Shown here piece after piece: positions 7,500-14,099 of a stretch of DNA of 64,000 bases. This DNA comes from DATAJX01 sp036261915 (GTDB lineage Bacteria; Pseudomonadota; Alphaproteobacteria; UBA2136; UBA6156). Each line of letters opens with the position of its first letter. Position 1 is the stretch's first letter. Location: NCBI GenBank assembly GCA_036261915.1, contig DATAJX010000002.1, positions 62,001 through 126,000 on the forward strand. The letters run 5' to 3'. Both the position numbers and the translations under genes were made by a program. The notes under the pieces are model-generated. The model worked only from the letters and a program-made list of their open reading frames with translations, searched no databases and was not told the DNA's origin.

Positions 7500-7545
7500 G
7501 GGCGAGTAGCTCAGGGGTTAGAGCAGGGCACTCATAATGCCTTGG
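7500..7545 (+). pseudogene. 5' half of the disrupted chromosomal tRNA-Ile2(CAU)
   Basis: The sequence begins GGGCGAGTAGCTCAGGGGTTAGAGCA and runs through the anticodon arm with CTCATAA in the loop and TTGG after it, then leaves the tRNA pattern at 7546. The missing variable region, T arm, acceptor strand and CCA are found at 25582-25611, and joining the two halves restores a tRNA whose acceptor stem pairs perfectly (GGGCGAG/CTCGCCC). It is therefore the left half of a native, intronless tRNA-Ile2 gene split by the island. It cannot itself yield a tRNA. Confidence 0.9.
7527..7545 (+). repeat. attL core (19-bp direct repeat with attR)
   Basis: GGCACTCATAATGCCTTGG occurs here and at 25563-25581 in the same orientation. 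The core is the anticodon stem-loop: inverted arms GGCA/TGCC around a 7-nt loop CTCATAA, the usual layout of a tyrosine-recombinase core site with a 7-bp overlap. Flanking bases differ at the two ends. Confidence 0.9.
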
Positions 7546-7599
7546 ATTTGAAAATATTCATCAAATCATTCAAACCGATGGCTCCCTCCATACCACCCG

Positions 7600-7617
7600 T
7601 GGGACACTGGTGGGACA
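7600..7617 (+). repeat. left arm-type integrase site (direct repeat)
   Basis: TGGGACACTGGTGGGACA, with an internal GGGACA tandem, recurs exactly at 25431-25448. Both copies lie just inside the island, 54 bp from the left core and 114 bp from the right core. Such short paired repeats near att cores are typical arm-binding sites of lambda-type integrases. Function is inferred from position. Confidence 0.65.
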
Positions 7618-7632
7618 CCTGTAGGCAAAAAA

Positions 7633-7660
7633 TGACGACTTTTGCCGACAACTTTATATA
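7633..7660 (+). promoter_or_regulatory. predicted promoter of the island tRNA-Ile2
   Basis: TGACGA (7633-7638), a 16-nt spacer and TATATA (7655-7660) fit a sigma-70-type promoter ending 10 nt before the first tRNA base. It would make the rescue tRNA independent of chromosomal transcription. Confidence 0.5.
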
Positions 7661-7669
7661 GTCAGTTAA

Positions 7670-7960
7670 GGGCGAGTAGCTCAGTGGTTAGAGCAGGGCA
7701 CTCATCAAAAGGTGCTCCGGCGGGGAAACCCGGCGGATGTAAGCTTTCAAATTCGGGGAAACCCCACCGGCCTCCAGGCCGAGGGCAATCCCGAGCCAAG
7801 CCGCCCACCGGCATGCCAGTGGACGGAAGGTGTAGAGACTAGACGGAAGCCGCCTACGGCCTGTTTTACAGGCTATGGCGAAGGGATAGTCCAGGGAGGC
7901 CGGTAACGGCCACAAACCTGAATGCCTTGGTCGCTGGTTCGAACCCAGCCTCGCCCACCA
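7670..7960 (+). tRNA. ileX: tRNA-Ile2(CAU) interrupted by a group I intron
   Basis: Exon 1 (7670-7705) and exon 2 (7921-7960) join into a 76-nt tRNA: acceptor GGGCGAG/CTCGCCC, D arm AGCTCAGTGGTTAGAGCA, anticodon stem GGGCA/TGCCT with loop CTCATAA, T arm GCTGG-TTCGAAC-CCAGC, discriminator A and encoded CCA. The body closely matches the E. coli minor tRNA-Ile2 (AGCTCAGTGGTTAGAGCAG, ACTCATAAT, CTTGGTCGCTGGTTC), so the CAU anticodon should be modified to lysidine by TilS and read AUA codons, rather than methionine. It belongs to the island and replaces the chromosomal copy split at 7545/25582. All stems pair, so it looks functional once spliced. Confidence 0.93.
7706..7920 (+). ncRNA. group I intron (Azoarcus tRNA-Ile type) in the anticodon loop
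   Basis: 215 nt lie between CAT of the anticodon and AATGCC. The intron ends in G, and an internal guide GTG (7711-7715 region, GGTG) can pair with the exon end CAT leaving a terminal G.U at the splice site. The catalytic core strings AATTCGG, GAGCCAAG, GGTGTAGAGACTAGACGG (7830-7848) and ATAGTCCAGGGAG (about 7886-7898) closely follow the Azoarcus tRNA-Ile group IC3 ribozyme. GNRA loops are present (CGGGGAAACCCG and GGCCGGTAACGGCC). No homing-endonuclease frame is contained. Splicing should be self-catalysed with guanosine. Recognition is from memory of the family and was not run through a covariance model. Confidence 0.92.
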
Positions 7961-8006
7961 TTAATTCCGAAATTAGCCGTCGATTTTTGCCGCGTGTGAG
8001 GACGGG

Positions 8007-8441
8007 TTGCATTTATTTCGACTTAGGCACATAAATATAGGCGTGAGGTTCCTTTATGCCCTTATCGTTTTGGTTGCCATGTCCTTCGGCTTGGCTCCTG
8101 CCGCAATGGCGCATGAAGGGGGTTCCCATGCTCAGGTCACCCAATCAGCTGGCTCGGCAGATGCCGGGGGTTCACACGTTTCCGTCGACGGCAAGGAAGT
8201 GAAGGCCAAATCCCAAGCCAGCGTTGCGGCCTCCGATGCCGCCGTCAAATCCGACTGCGGCGGTAAGAAGTGCGTCGGCAAGTGCTCCTGCTCCATGGCC
8301 ACCTGCTGCCAGTACGTGACCCACAAGCCCGTCAGCCTCAACATCTTCCCTCCTCAGGCCGACCAAGGCCCCATCATGGCGGGAGTACCCACCTCCGGCA
8401 TCATGCCCGAGGCCATCGCCAAACCTCCCAAACACTCCTAA
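8007..8441 (+). CDS. secreted cysteine/histidine-containing protein of the copper cluster
   Basis: 144 residues from a TTG start preceded by GAGG 5 nt upstream; a GTG at 8043 is an alternative. A hydrophobic signal segment ends near AAMAHEGG. The mature part has a compact cysteine cluster, CGGKKCVGKCSCSMATCC, likely to bind metal, and a proline-rich tail. It is the first gene of the copper cluster. I do not recognise a named family. A periplasmic copper-binding or sensing role fits the neighbours but is inferred. A small CDS or processed Cys cluster with a regulatory role upstream of copper operons is another possibility. Confidence 0.65.
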   Translation: MHLFRLRHINIGVRFLYALIVLVAMSFGLAPAAMAHEGGSHAQVTQSAGSADAGGSHVSVDGKEVKAKSQASVAASDAAVKSDCGGKKCVGKCSCSMATCCQYVTHKPVSLNIFPPQADQGPIMAGVPTSGIMPEAIAKPPKHS

Positions 8442-8531
8442 TTCACCACCCGCCTTGTGCGGCCCCTTGGCGTGGCATGGTGCCCGTCAGGGCATATGGC
8501 CGTGCAGTTGAATGAATTAGGAGAAATCAAG

Positions 8532-8969
8532 ATGAAGAACTTCGTTATTACGGGCCTCACCGCCCTCACCATCGGTGTGGCGACCCTGAGCGCCGCCCAT
8601 GCCGCAGATACCGTGACCGCCGATCAGAAACTGGAAGCCTTCCGTGAAGGAAAGTCCGGTGTCTATGGCAGGAGTCCCGTCGCCGATATCGGCAACGTCA
8701 TCAGCCGCGGAAGCGACAGGACTTGGGACGGCAAGACCCAGGACGATCCTTCCCACTTCCAAGGTAAGGGGGTTGAAGGCCGTTATGGCGGCACCGTAAC
8801 CGGCACCAACAAGTCCTCCTGGCCGATCAACGGGGCTAACGGCAAAACCTGGGACGGCAAGACTCAGGACGATCCCAGCCACTTCCGCAACGGGGCGGGC
8901 GTGTATGGCCGATCTTCGGTGTACGACATCGGGAACCCTTCGGCCCATCGTGAAAAGCCCGCCAAATAG
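8532..8969 (+). CDS. secreted protein with two TWDGKTQDDPSHF repeats, unknown
   Basis: The start at 8532 is chosen because AGGAGAAATCAAG precedes it and a Sec signal peptide follows (cut after AHA, residue 24); an upstream in-frame ATG at 8457 lacks both. The 145-residue product has two copies of a segment TWDGKTQDDPSHF and two of VYGRS-x-V-x-DIGN, separated by a Gly/Ser/Asn-rich stretch. No cysteines or classic copper ligands occur in the mature part apart from the repeated histidines. Function unknown. Its place between the Cys-rich gene and copA suggests a periplasmic accessory role in copper handling. Confidence 0.75.
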   Translation: MKNFVITGLTALTIGVATLSAAHAADTVTADQKLEAFREGKSGVYGRSPVADIGNVISRGSDRTWDGKTQDDPSHFQGKGVEGRYGGTVTGTNKSSWPINGANGKTWDGKTQDDPSHFRNGAGVYGRSSVYDIGNPSAHREKPAK

Positions 8970-9035
8970 CGGCAGGTCGTTTTCCCGCCCCGGCAGCGCC
9001 TGGGGCGGGAAACCTCTAACCAAAAAGGACAGATC

Positions 9036-10655
9036 ATGAGAACCAATTTACCCCTTCTGGCACTGGGACTGCTGCTGCCCGCATTGTCCGCCTTTGCCGA
9101 CACGAGAGAATACGGCCTCACCATCGCCAGGCAACCGGTCAACATCACCGGCACACCGATGGAGAAGGTCACCGTCAACGGCGGCATTCCCGCCCCGACC
9201 CTTCGCTTCAAGGAAGGCGACGAGGCGGTGATCCGCGTCACCAACACCATGAAGGAGGATTCCTCCATCCACTGGCATGGCCTCATCTTGCCGGGGGAGA
9301 TGGACGGCGTGCCGACCTTCAACGGCTTTCCGGGCATCAAGCCCGGCCAGACCTTCACCTACCGCTTCCCGCTGAAGCAGACCGGCACCTACTGGTATCA
9401 TGCCCACTCGGCGGGCCAGGAGCAGGACGGCCTCTACGGCTCGATCATCGTCGATCCGAAGGGCAAAGACCCCATCCGCGCCGACAAGGATTACGTGGTG
9501 GTGGTGTCGGATTTCACCCCGGAGCATTCCTCGCAGGTGATGGCCAACCTGAAGAAGAGTTCCGACTATTACGCCAATGCCCGCCGCACGGTTGGGGATT
9601 TCTTCCATGACGCAAAAACCAAGGGCCTCGCCAAGGCATGGGAGAACGCCAAGATGTGGGGCGAGATGCGGATGGCGCAGACCGACCTTGCGGACGTGAC
9701 CGGCTATACCTTCCTCGTCAACGGCAAAAGCCCCGACGGCAACTGGACGGGCCTGTTCAAGCCCGGCGAGAAGGTGCGCCTGCGCTTCATCAACGCCTCG
9801 GCCATGTCGTTCTTCGACGTGCGGATACCCGGTTTGAAAATGAACGTGGTGCAATCTGATGGTCAAAACGTGGAGCCGGTGCCGGTGGACGAGTTCCGCT
9901 TCGCCCCCGCCGAAACCTATGACGTGCTGGTGACCCCGAAGGAAGCCAAAGCCTACACCATCGCCGCCGAGCCGATTGACCGCACCGGCTTTGCGCTGGC
10001 CACCCTGGCGCCGCGGGAAGGCATGCGCGGCGAAACCCCCGCCCAGCGTCCCCGCGCCCTGCTGACCATGGCTGATATGGGCATGGAAGGAATGGACATG
10101 GAGGACATGACGATGACGCCAACCGACATGGTGAGCGGCTGGGCCAAGGCCGGAACGCCTCCCGGCGACAAGATGCTCGATTACGCCGACCTCCGCTACG
10201 CAGGCATCCAGAAGGATACCCGCGAACCGGGTCGCACCGTCGACGTGCGCCTGGGCGGCAACATGGAACGCTACATCTGGACGATCAACGGCAAGAAGTT
10301 CTCGGAGGCCGAACCCATCCGCCTGAAATACGGCGAGCGGGTGCGGCTCCAGTTCACCAACGAGACGATGATGGCGCATCCCATGCACCTGCACGGCATG
10401 TTCGTGCAGCTGGAGAACGGCCAGCCCGCCGAGAAGCTGCCCAACAAGCACACGGTGATCGTGCCGCCCGGCAAGTCGTATTCGGTTCTGCTCACCGCGG
10501 ATGAGGCGGGCGAATGGGCGTTCCATTGCCACCTGCTCTACCACATGATGTCCGGCATGATGACCAAGGTGGTGGTCGCCAAGCTCGATGCCGCCGACAT
10601 CCCCCCGACCCCCACCCAGCAACCGCAAACCGGAGGTGCCCACCATGGCCACTAA
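9036..10655 (+). CDS. copA: CopA/PcoA multicopper oxidase
   Basis: 539 residues with three cupredoxin domains. Copper ligands are visible as HWHG (79-82), HAHS (122-125), HPMHLHG (448-454) and HCHLLYHM (from 497), forming the type 1 and trinuclear sites. A Met-rich stretch (MADMGMEGMDMEDMTM, about 346-361) is the usual Cu(I)-collecting region. The enzyme would oxidise Cu(I) to less toxic Cu(II) in the periplasm. The signal peptide looks Sec-like, without a twin arginine, which differs from most PcoA/CopA proteins. The last bases overlap the copB start, as in cop/pco operons. Confidence 0.93.
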   Translation: MRTNLPLLALGLLLPALSAFADTREYGLTIARQPVNITGTPMEKVTVNGGIPAPTLRFKEGDEAVIRVTNTMKEDSSIHWHGLILPGEMDGVPTFNGFPGIKPGQTFTYRFPLKQTGTYWYHAHSAGQEQDGLYGSIIVDPKGKDPIRADKDYVVVVSDFTPEHSSQVMANLKKSSDYYANARRTVGDFFHDAKTKGLAKAWENAKMWGEMRMAQTDLADVTGYTFLVNGKSPDGNWTGLFKPGEKVRLRFINASAMSFFDVRIPGLKMNVVQSDGQNVEPVPVDEFRFAPAETYDVLVTPKEAKAYTIAAEPIDRTGFALATLAPREGMRGETPAQRPRALLTMADMGMEGMDMEDMTMTPTDMVSGWAKAGTPPGDKMLDYADLRYAGIQKDTREPGRTVDVRLGGNMERYIWTINGKKFSEAEPIRLKYGERVRLQFTNETMMAHPMHLHGMFVQLENGQPAEKLPNKHTVIVPPGKSYSVLLTADEAGEWAFHCHLLYHMMSGMMTKVVVAKLDAADIPPTPTQQPQTGGAHHGH

Positions 10656-11379
10656 AACCATCCTCATGGCGTCCCTGTCGGCGCTTTCGGCGCTCAGCCC
10701 CGTGTGGGCTGAGGAGATGAACCATGCCGCCCACGATATGGCGCAGGAGCACGGCGGCGGCATCCACAGCATGTACCGGTTGGAGGCGGACACCGGCGGC
10801 GGTTCCCACGGCAGTTTCAGCAGTTGGGACTTGGACGGCTGGACGGGCACCGACGAGAACAAGCTGTGGCTGAAGTCGGAAGGCTCCTTCGAGCGGGGCA
10901 AACAGGAAGAGGGGGAGTTGTGGGCCATGTACAGCCGCAACGTCGCCACCTTCTGGGATGCCCAGGCCGGGGTGCGGCAGGACTTCGGGCCGGACGCCCA
11001 GACCTACGCTGTGTTCGGCTTTACCGGCCTCGCGCCTTATTACTTCGAGACCGAGGCGCACCTGTTCGTCAGCAGCAAGGGCGACGTCAGCGCCCGCCTG
11101 CGCGAGGAGAACGACTTCCTCCTCACCCAGAAGCTGATCCTCCAGCCCTATGCGGAACTCAACGCCTACGCCCAGGACGTGCCGGAGCGCCATGTCGGCG
11201 CCGGGCTGTCGGACGGCAAGATCGGCTTGCAGACCCGCTACGAGTTCACCCGCAAGTTCGCGCCCTATGTGGACATCCACTACGGGCGGAAATTCGGTGA
11301 GACCTCCGCCATTGCCCGCGGCAACGGCGAGGACGTCAACGAAACCATCGGCACAATCGGTTTGCGCCTGATGTTCTAA
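10645..11379 (+). CDS. copB: CopB/PcoB outer-membrane copper resistance protein
   Basis: The start at 10645 overlaps the end of copA by 11 nt and has GGAGGTG 7 nt upstream; it also gives a proper signal peptide (cut after VWA, residue 22). The 244-residue product has a short His/Met segment (MNHAAHDMAQEHGG) followed by alternating beta-strand sequence ending in LRLMF, an outer-membrane barrel C-terminus. CopB family proteins work with the multicopper oxidase in periplasmic copper sequestration or export; the exact mechanism is not known. The His/Met region is shorter than in plasmid-borne PcoB. Confidence 0.9.
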   Translation: MATKTILMASLSALSALSPVWAEEMNHAAHDMAQEHGGGIHSMYRLEADTGGGSHGSFSSWDLDGWTGTDENKLWLKSEGSFERGKQEEGELWAMYSRNVATFWDAQAGVRQDFGPDAQTYAVFGFTGLAPYYFETEAHLFVSSKGDVSARLREENDFLLTQKLILQPYAELNAYAQDVPERHVGAGLSDGKIGLQTRYEFTRKFAPYVDIHYGRKFGETSAIARGNGEDVNETIGTIGLRLMF

Positions 11380-11430
11380 CCCCAACCGAAACGACCAACC
11401 TGAAAAACCAAAAAGCCAAAGGAACCCGAA

Positions 11431-12114
11431 ATGAAAAACACACTGCTCACCACCGCCTCCGCACTGGCCCTTGCCTTGCTGGCAAGCCCGGCCTTCGCCA
11501 AGGACTTCACCATCAAGGAAGTGACCGGCGACGGCACCGGCAAGCCCTACTACTTCTCGCCCGACAAGCTGACCATCCAGCCCGGCGACACCGTCACCTT
11601 CGTCAACGCGCAGGACGATACCCATGACGTGATGTTCGTCAACGTCCCCAAGGGCGTGGACGAGATGATCATGAGTCCGATGATGGAGAAGGAAGGCGAG
11701 AAGTTCTCCTACACCTTCAAGGTGCCGGGCACTTACCAGTTCCACTGCCACCCGCATGAGGAAATGGGCATGAAGGGCACCATCATCGTCGGCAAGCCTT
11801 CCAAGCCCGGCACCACCGTGGCGATGGATCACCACAAGATGGGTGTGAACAGCAAAACGGGTTCCGCCCCAGCTGCTGCTGCCTCTGTTGGCAACCAGGC
11901 CACCGGCAAGGTGAACAGCGTGGATGCGGCGGGCCGTAAGGTCAACATCACCCACGACCCCATCAAGTCCCTCGGCTGGCCGAAGATGAAGATGGAATTC
12001 GACGTCGAACAGGGCGTCGACCTTTCCGGCATCAAGGCGGGCGACAGCGTGACCTTTACCCTCAAGGCCAAGGGCGAGGACAACTATGTGGTCAGCGCGG
12101 TGAAGAAGCAGTAA
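11431..12114 (+). CDS. periplasmic cupredoxin fused to a CusF-like copper-binding domain
   Basis: 227 residues. After a signal peptide (cut after AFA, residue 23) comes a plastocyanin-type domain (about 25-130) with ligands in DTHDVMF and FHCHPHEEMGMKG, giving the His-Cys-His-Met set of a type 1 copper site. A linker with HHKMG and an Ala-rich stretch leads to a second domain (about 150-225), GKVNSVDAAGRKVNITHDPI...WPKMKMEF, which has the CusF pattern in which Trp, Met and His bind Cu(I)/Ag(I). The fusion could hand copper between oxidase and efflux partners. Located just after copB. Confidence 0.85.
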   Translation: MKNTLLTTASALALALLASPAFAKDFTIKEVTGDGTGKPYYFSPDKLTIQPGDTVTFVNAQDDTHDVMFVNVPKGVDEMIMSPMMEKEGEKFSYTFKVPGTYQFHCHPHEEMGMKGTIIVGKPSKPGTTVAMDHHKMGVNSKTGSAPAAAASVGNQATGKVNSVDAAGRKVNITHDPIKSLGWPKMKMEFDVEQGVDLSGIKAGDSVTFTLKAKGEDNYVVSAVKKQ

Positions 12115-12207
12115 CCGGCGGGAGAGATGCAGGAAGGCCACCGATCCGTGCCTTCCTGCTTCGCCCCGGTTGATGGGAAGGCGGAAAACCACCATAATGG
12201 CATCAAG

Positions 12208-12585
12208 ATGAGACGATTCAGACCCTTGGCGATTATCCTCAGCCTCGTGTTGATGTTGACCGCCGTGGCGGCCAGTCCCTACGCCTGCCAAGGCAACCGG
12301 ATGGATATGCCGACAGCCGCTCATCACGAGGCTATGCCGGATATGGGCATGGCTGCCATGAAGGATTGCCCCAGCATGAAAAAGGCCGCCGAAACCGGCA
12401 AGGCCAAGCATATGGAAGCGGACTGCGCCTTGGCCTGCTACGGTTTGGCCACCTCGGTGATGTTCGAGCCCTTGCCGTTGTTCAGCCAAACCCCGCACAG
12501 GCTTGATTCCCCCGTCATGGCGGCCAGCCAGCCGACTTTGGGTCACATCCTCGGCGTTCCCACGCCACCGCCCAACTTCGCTTAA
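12208..12585 (+). CDS. small secreted Met/His/Cys protein of the copper cluster
   Basis: Start at 12208 is preferred to an upstream ATG (12127) because a signal peptide (MRRFRPLAIILSLVLMLTAV...) begins there. The 125-residue product carries metal-ligand-rich stretches (HHEAMPDMGMAAMKDCPSM) and CALACYG, like the DUF2946/CopL-type proteins seen next to copper genes. No strong ribosome-binding site is visible. A periplasmic copper-binding role is likely from composition and context, but there is no recognised enzymatic domain. Confidence 0.65.
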   Translation: MRRFRPLAIILSLVLMLTAVAASPYACQGNRMDMPTAAHHEAMPDMGMAAMKDCPSMKKAAETGKAKHMEADCALACYGLATSVMFEPLPLFSQTPHRLDSPVMAASQPTLGHILGVPTPPPNFA

Positions 12586-12650
12586 CGCCCCCATTCGGCT
12601 GCTCCGCATGGTGCGGACGGCTTCGCGTTAAACGAACAAGGATACTTATC

Positions 12651-13280
12651 ATGAAACCGATACCAATCATGCTGTGCGGCCTCGCCGCGGCGGCACTTCC
12701 GCTGGCGGTGTGGGCGCGGCCCATCACCTACCCCGGCGGCACCAACGTGATGGTGGGCACCGACCCGACCATGGACATGGTGCATGCCGACTACACCATC
12801 AACAAGGATTGGGCACTCGGCTGGGCCAGCACCCACTATAAGGACATGGACGCCAGCGCCCACGGCCCGCAACTGACGCGGGGCTGGCGCTGGAATTACC
12901 CCGACAGCCAAGCCAACGTTTACGTTTGGGGTGGTGCGGGGCCGACCTTCGTGGACGACAAGGCCCATGCCAGCGGCTGGGGTGGCGCCTCGGCGGATTG
13001 GGAAGACCGGCGCTGGTACACCCAGGCCGGAACCAGTTTCCACACCACCGCCAACGGCCCGGATTTCCTGTGGCAGACGGCCCGCGTGGGGGTTGCCCCC
13101 TATGTGGCCGAAGCTGGGCAACTGCACAGTTGGCTGATGCTTCAGGTCGATCACACGCCGGGTGCCCGCGAGACATGGAGCGCCACGCCGATGGTGCGCC
13201 AGTTCTGGGGGGACTACCTCTGGGAAGCCGGGGTCAGCACTCGCGGCGGCGTCATGCTCAATCTGATGAAAACCTTCTAA
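12651..13280 (+). CDS. putative outer-membrane beta-barrel protein of the copper cluster
   Basis: 209 residues with a signal peptide (cut near AVWA, residue 22) and alternating aromatic/polar segments consistent with antiparallel strands, ending in NLMKTF, a terminal aromatic typical of Omp85-assembled barrels. A 24-residue N-terminal motif TYPGGTNVMVGTDPTMDM is followed by strand-like repeats with many Trp. No cysteines. I recognise no named family; genes like this accompany copper or mercury clusters. AAGGATACTT serves as ribosome-binding site. Four bases separate its stop from the next ATG, so it belongs to the same operon. Confidence 0.65.
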   Translation: MKPIPIMLCGLAAAALPLAVWARPITYPGGTNVMVGTDPTMDMVHADYTINKDWALGWASTHYKDMDASAHGPQLTRGWRWNYPDSQANVYVWGGAGPTFVDDKAHASGWGGASADWEDRRWYTQAGTSFHTTANGPDFLWQTARVGVAPYVAEAGQLHSWLMLQVDHTPGARETWSATPMVRQFWGDYLWEAGVSTRGGVMLNLMKTF

Positions 13281-13284
13281 CCGA

Positions 13285-13689
13285 ATGAAAGACAAAACCA
13301 TGAAAACCCAAACTCTGACCCTTGGCCTGCTGATGGCCACCCTGAGCCTGCCTGCGTTGGCCGCGGAAAGCCATGAGGGCATGCACCAAATGCCGGACGG
13401 CAGTTGGATGAAAAACGCCGAGATGGCTGCCCCCGAAAAGGCGGTAAACTCCGCCGTGAAGGCCGACAAAACCGTCGTCGCCAGCGTCAACGGCCTGGTG
13501 TGCGACTTCTGCGCCCAGAGCATCAAAAAGACCCTGATGAAGGAACCTGGCGTAACCGATGTGAAGGTCGACCTGACCGCCAAGACGGTGACCGTGGGCC
13601 TGAAGGCTGATGGGCAGCTTGAAGAGGCCCGTCTCAAGGGCCTGCTGAAGGAGGCCGGTTACGACATGATCGCCTACAAGGTGAACTAG
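13285..13689 (+). CDS. MerP-like periplasmic heavy-metal-associated (HMA) protein
   Basis: 134 residues: signal peptide (cut after ALAA), a linker with His/Met (HEGMHQMPDGSWM), then an HMA domain from about residue 63 with metal motif GLVCDFCAQSI (CxxC) and the closing LLKEAGYD. Such proteins bind soft metals through the two cysteines and pass them to a membrane transporter, as MerP does for MerT. Here the next gene is a MerT-like membrane protein and then a copper ATPase, so copper transfer is more likely than mercury. ATG at 13300 is an alternative start. Confidence 0.85.
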   Translation: MKDKTMKTQTLTLGLLMATLSLPALAAESHEGMHQMPDGSWMKNAEMAAPEKAVNSAVKADKTVVASVNGLVCDFCAQSIKKTLMKEPGVTDVKVDLTAKTVTVGLKADGQLEEARLKGLLKEAGYDMIAYKVN

Positions 13690-13691
13690 TC

Positions 13692-14084
13692 ATGGCCCGC
13701 CAGGAATCATTAGGCTGGCGCGACACCGTGATGCCCATGCTGGGGCTGTTCTCCAGCCTGGGTACGTTGGTATGCTGCGTGCTGCCGCTGGTGTTCGTCT
13801 CGCTGGGGATGGGTGCCGCGCTGGTGGGGCTGGTGAGTGCCGCACCTTGGCTGGTGTGGCTCTCGGCCCATAAGGTGTGGGTGTTCGTGCTGTCGGCGCT
13901 GATGCTGTCGCTCAGTTGGTTCGCGGTGTGGCGGCAGCGGTATGTGCCGTGCCCCTCCGACAGGCGGCTGGCGTTGGCCTGTCAGCGGCTGCGGACGTTC
14001 TCATGGTGGATGGTGGGGATTGCCACCGGCCTCTACGTTTTGGGGTTCACCGTGGCCATCATCCTGCCGAAAATCATTTTTTAA
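13692..14084 (+). CDS. MerT/MerF-like metal transport membrane protein
   Basis: 130 residues with three or four membrane spans. The first span contains a vicinal cysteine pair (LGTLVCCVLPLVFVSLG), the metal-accepting motif of mercuric transporters MerT, MerF and relatives. A third span lies at about 55-75 and a last one near 108-128. It starts 2 bp after the MerP-like gene and ends 15 bp before the P-type ATPase, so the three are one unit. There is no merA or merR in the window; transport of copper, or another soft metal, is therefore inferred. Confidence 0.75.
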   Translation: MARQESLGWRDTVMPMLGLFSSLGTLVCCVLPLVFVSLGMGAALVGLVSAAPWLVWLSAHKVWVFVLSALMLSLSWFAVWRQRYVPCPSDRRLALACQRLRTFSWWMVGIATGLYVLGFTVAIILPKIIF

Positions 14085-14099
14085 CAGAAAGAGAAATCC

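Noticed and set aside
7500..7545. A normal tRNA gene
   Set aside because: Only the 5' half is present; beyond the core there is no T arm, acceptor strand or CCA until 25582.
7688..7915. Minus-strand reading frame inside the intron as a homing endonuclease
   Set aside because: 75 residues, no LAGLIDADG, HNH or GIY-YIG motif; it is opposite to the ribozyme core and is a chance frame.
7670..7960. tRNA-Met as identity of the CAU tRNA
   Set aside because: The body matches the minor tRNA-Ile2 (D arm, CTTGGTCG variable region) rather than elongator or initiator Met; the initiator's GGG/CCC anticodon-stem pairs are absent.
9048..12609. Very long minus-strand frames opposite the copper genes (633 and 705 residues)
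   Set aside because: GC-rich third positions of the real plus-strand genes keep the opposite frame open; no domain or ribosome-binding site is seen on the minus side.
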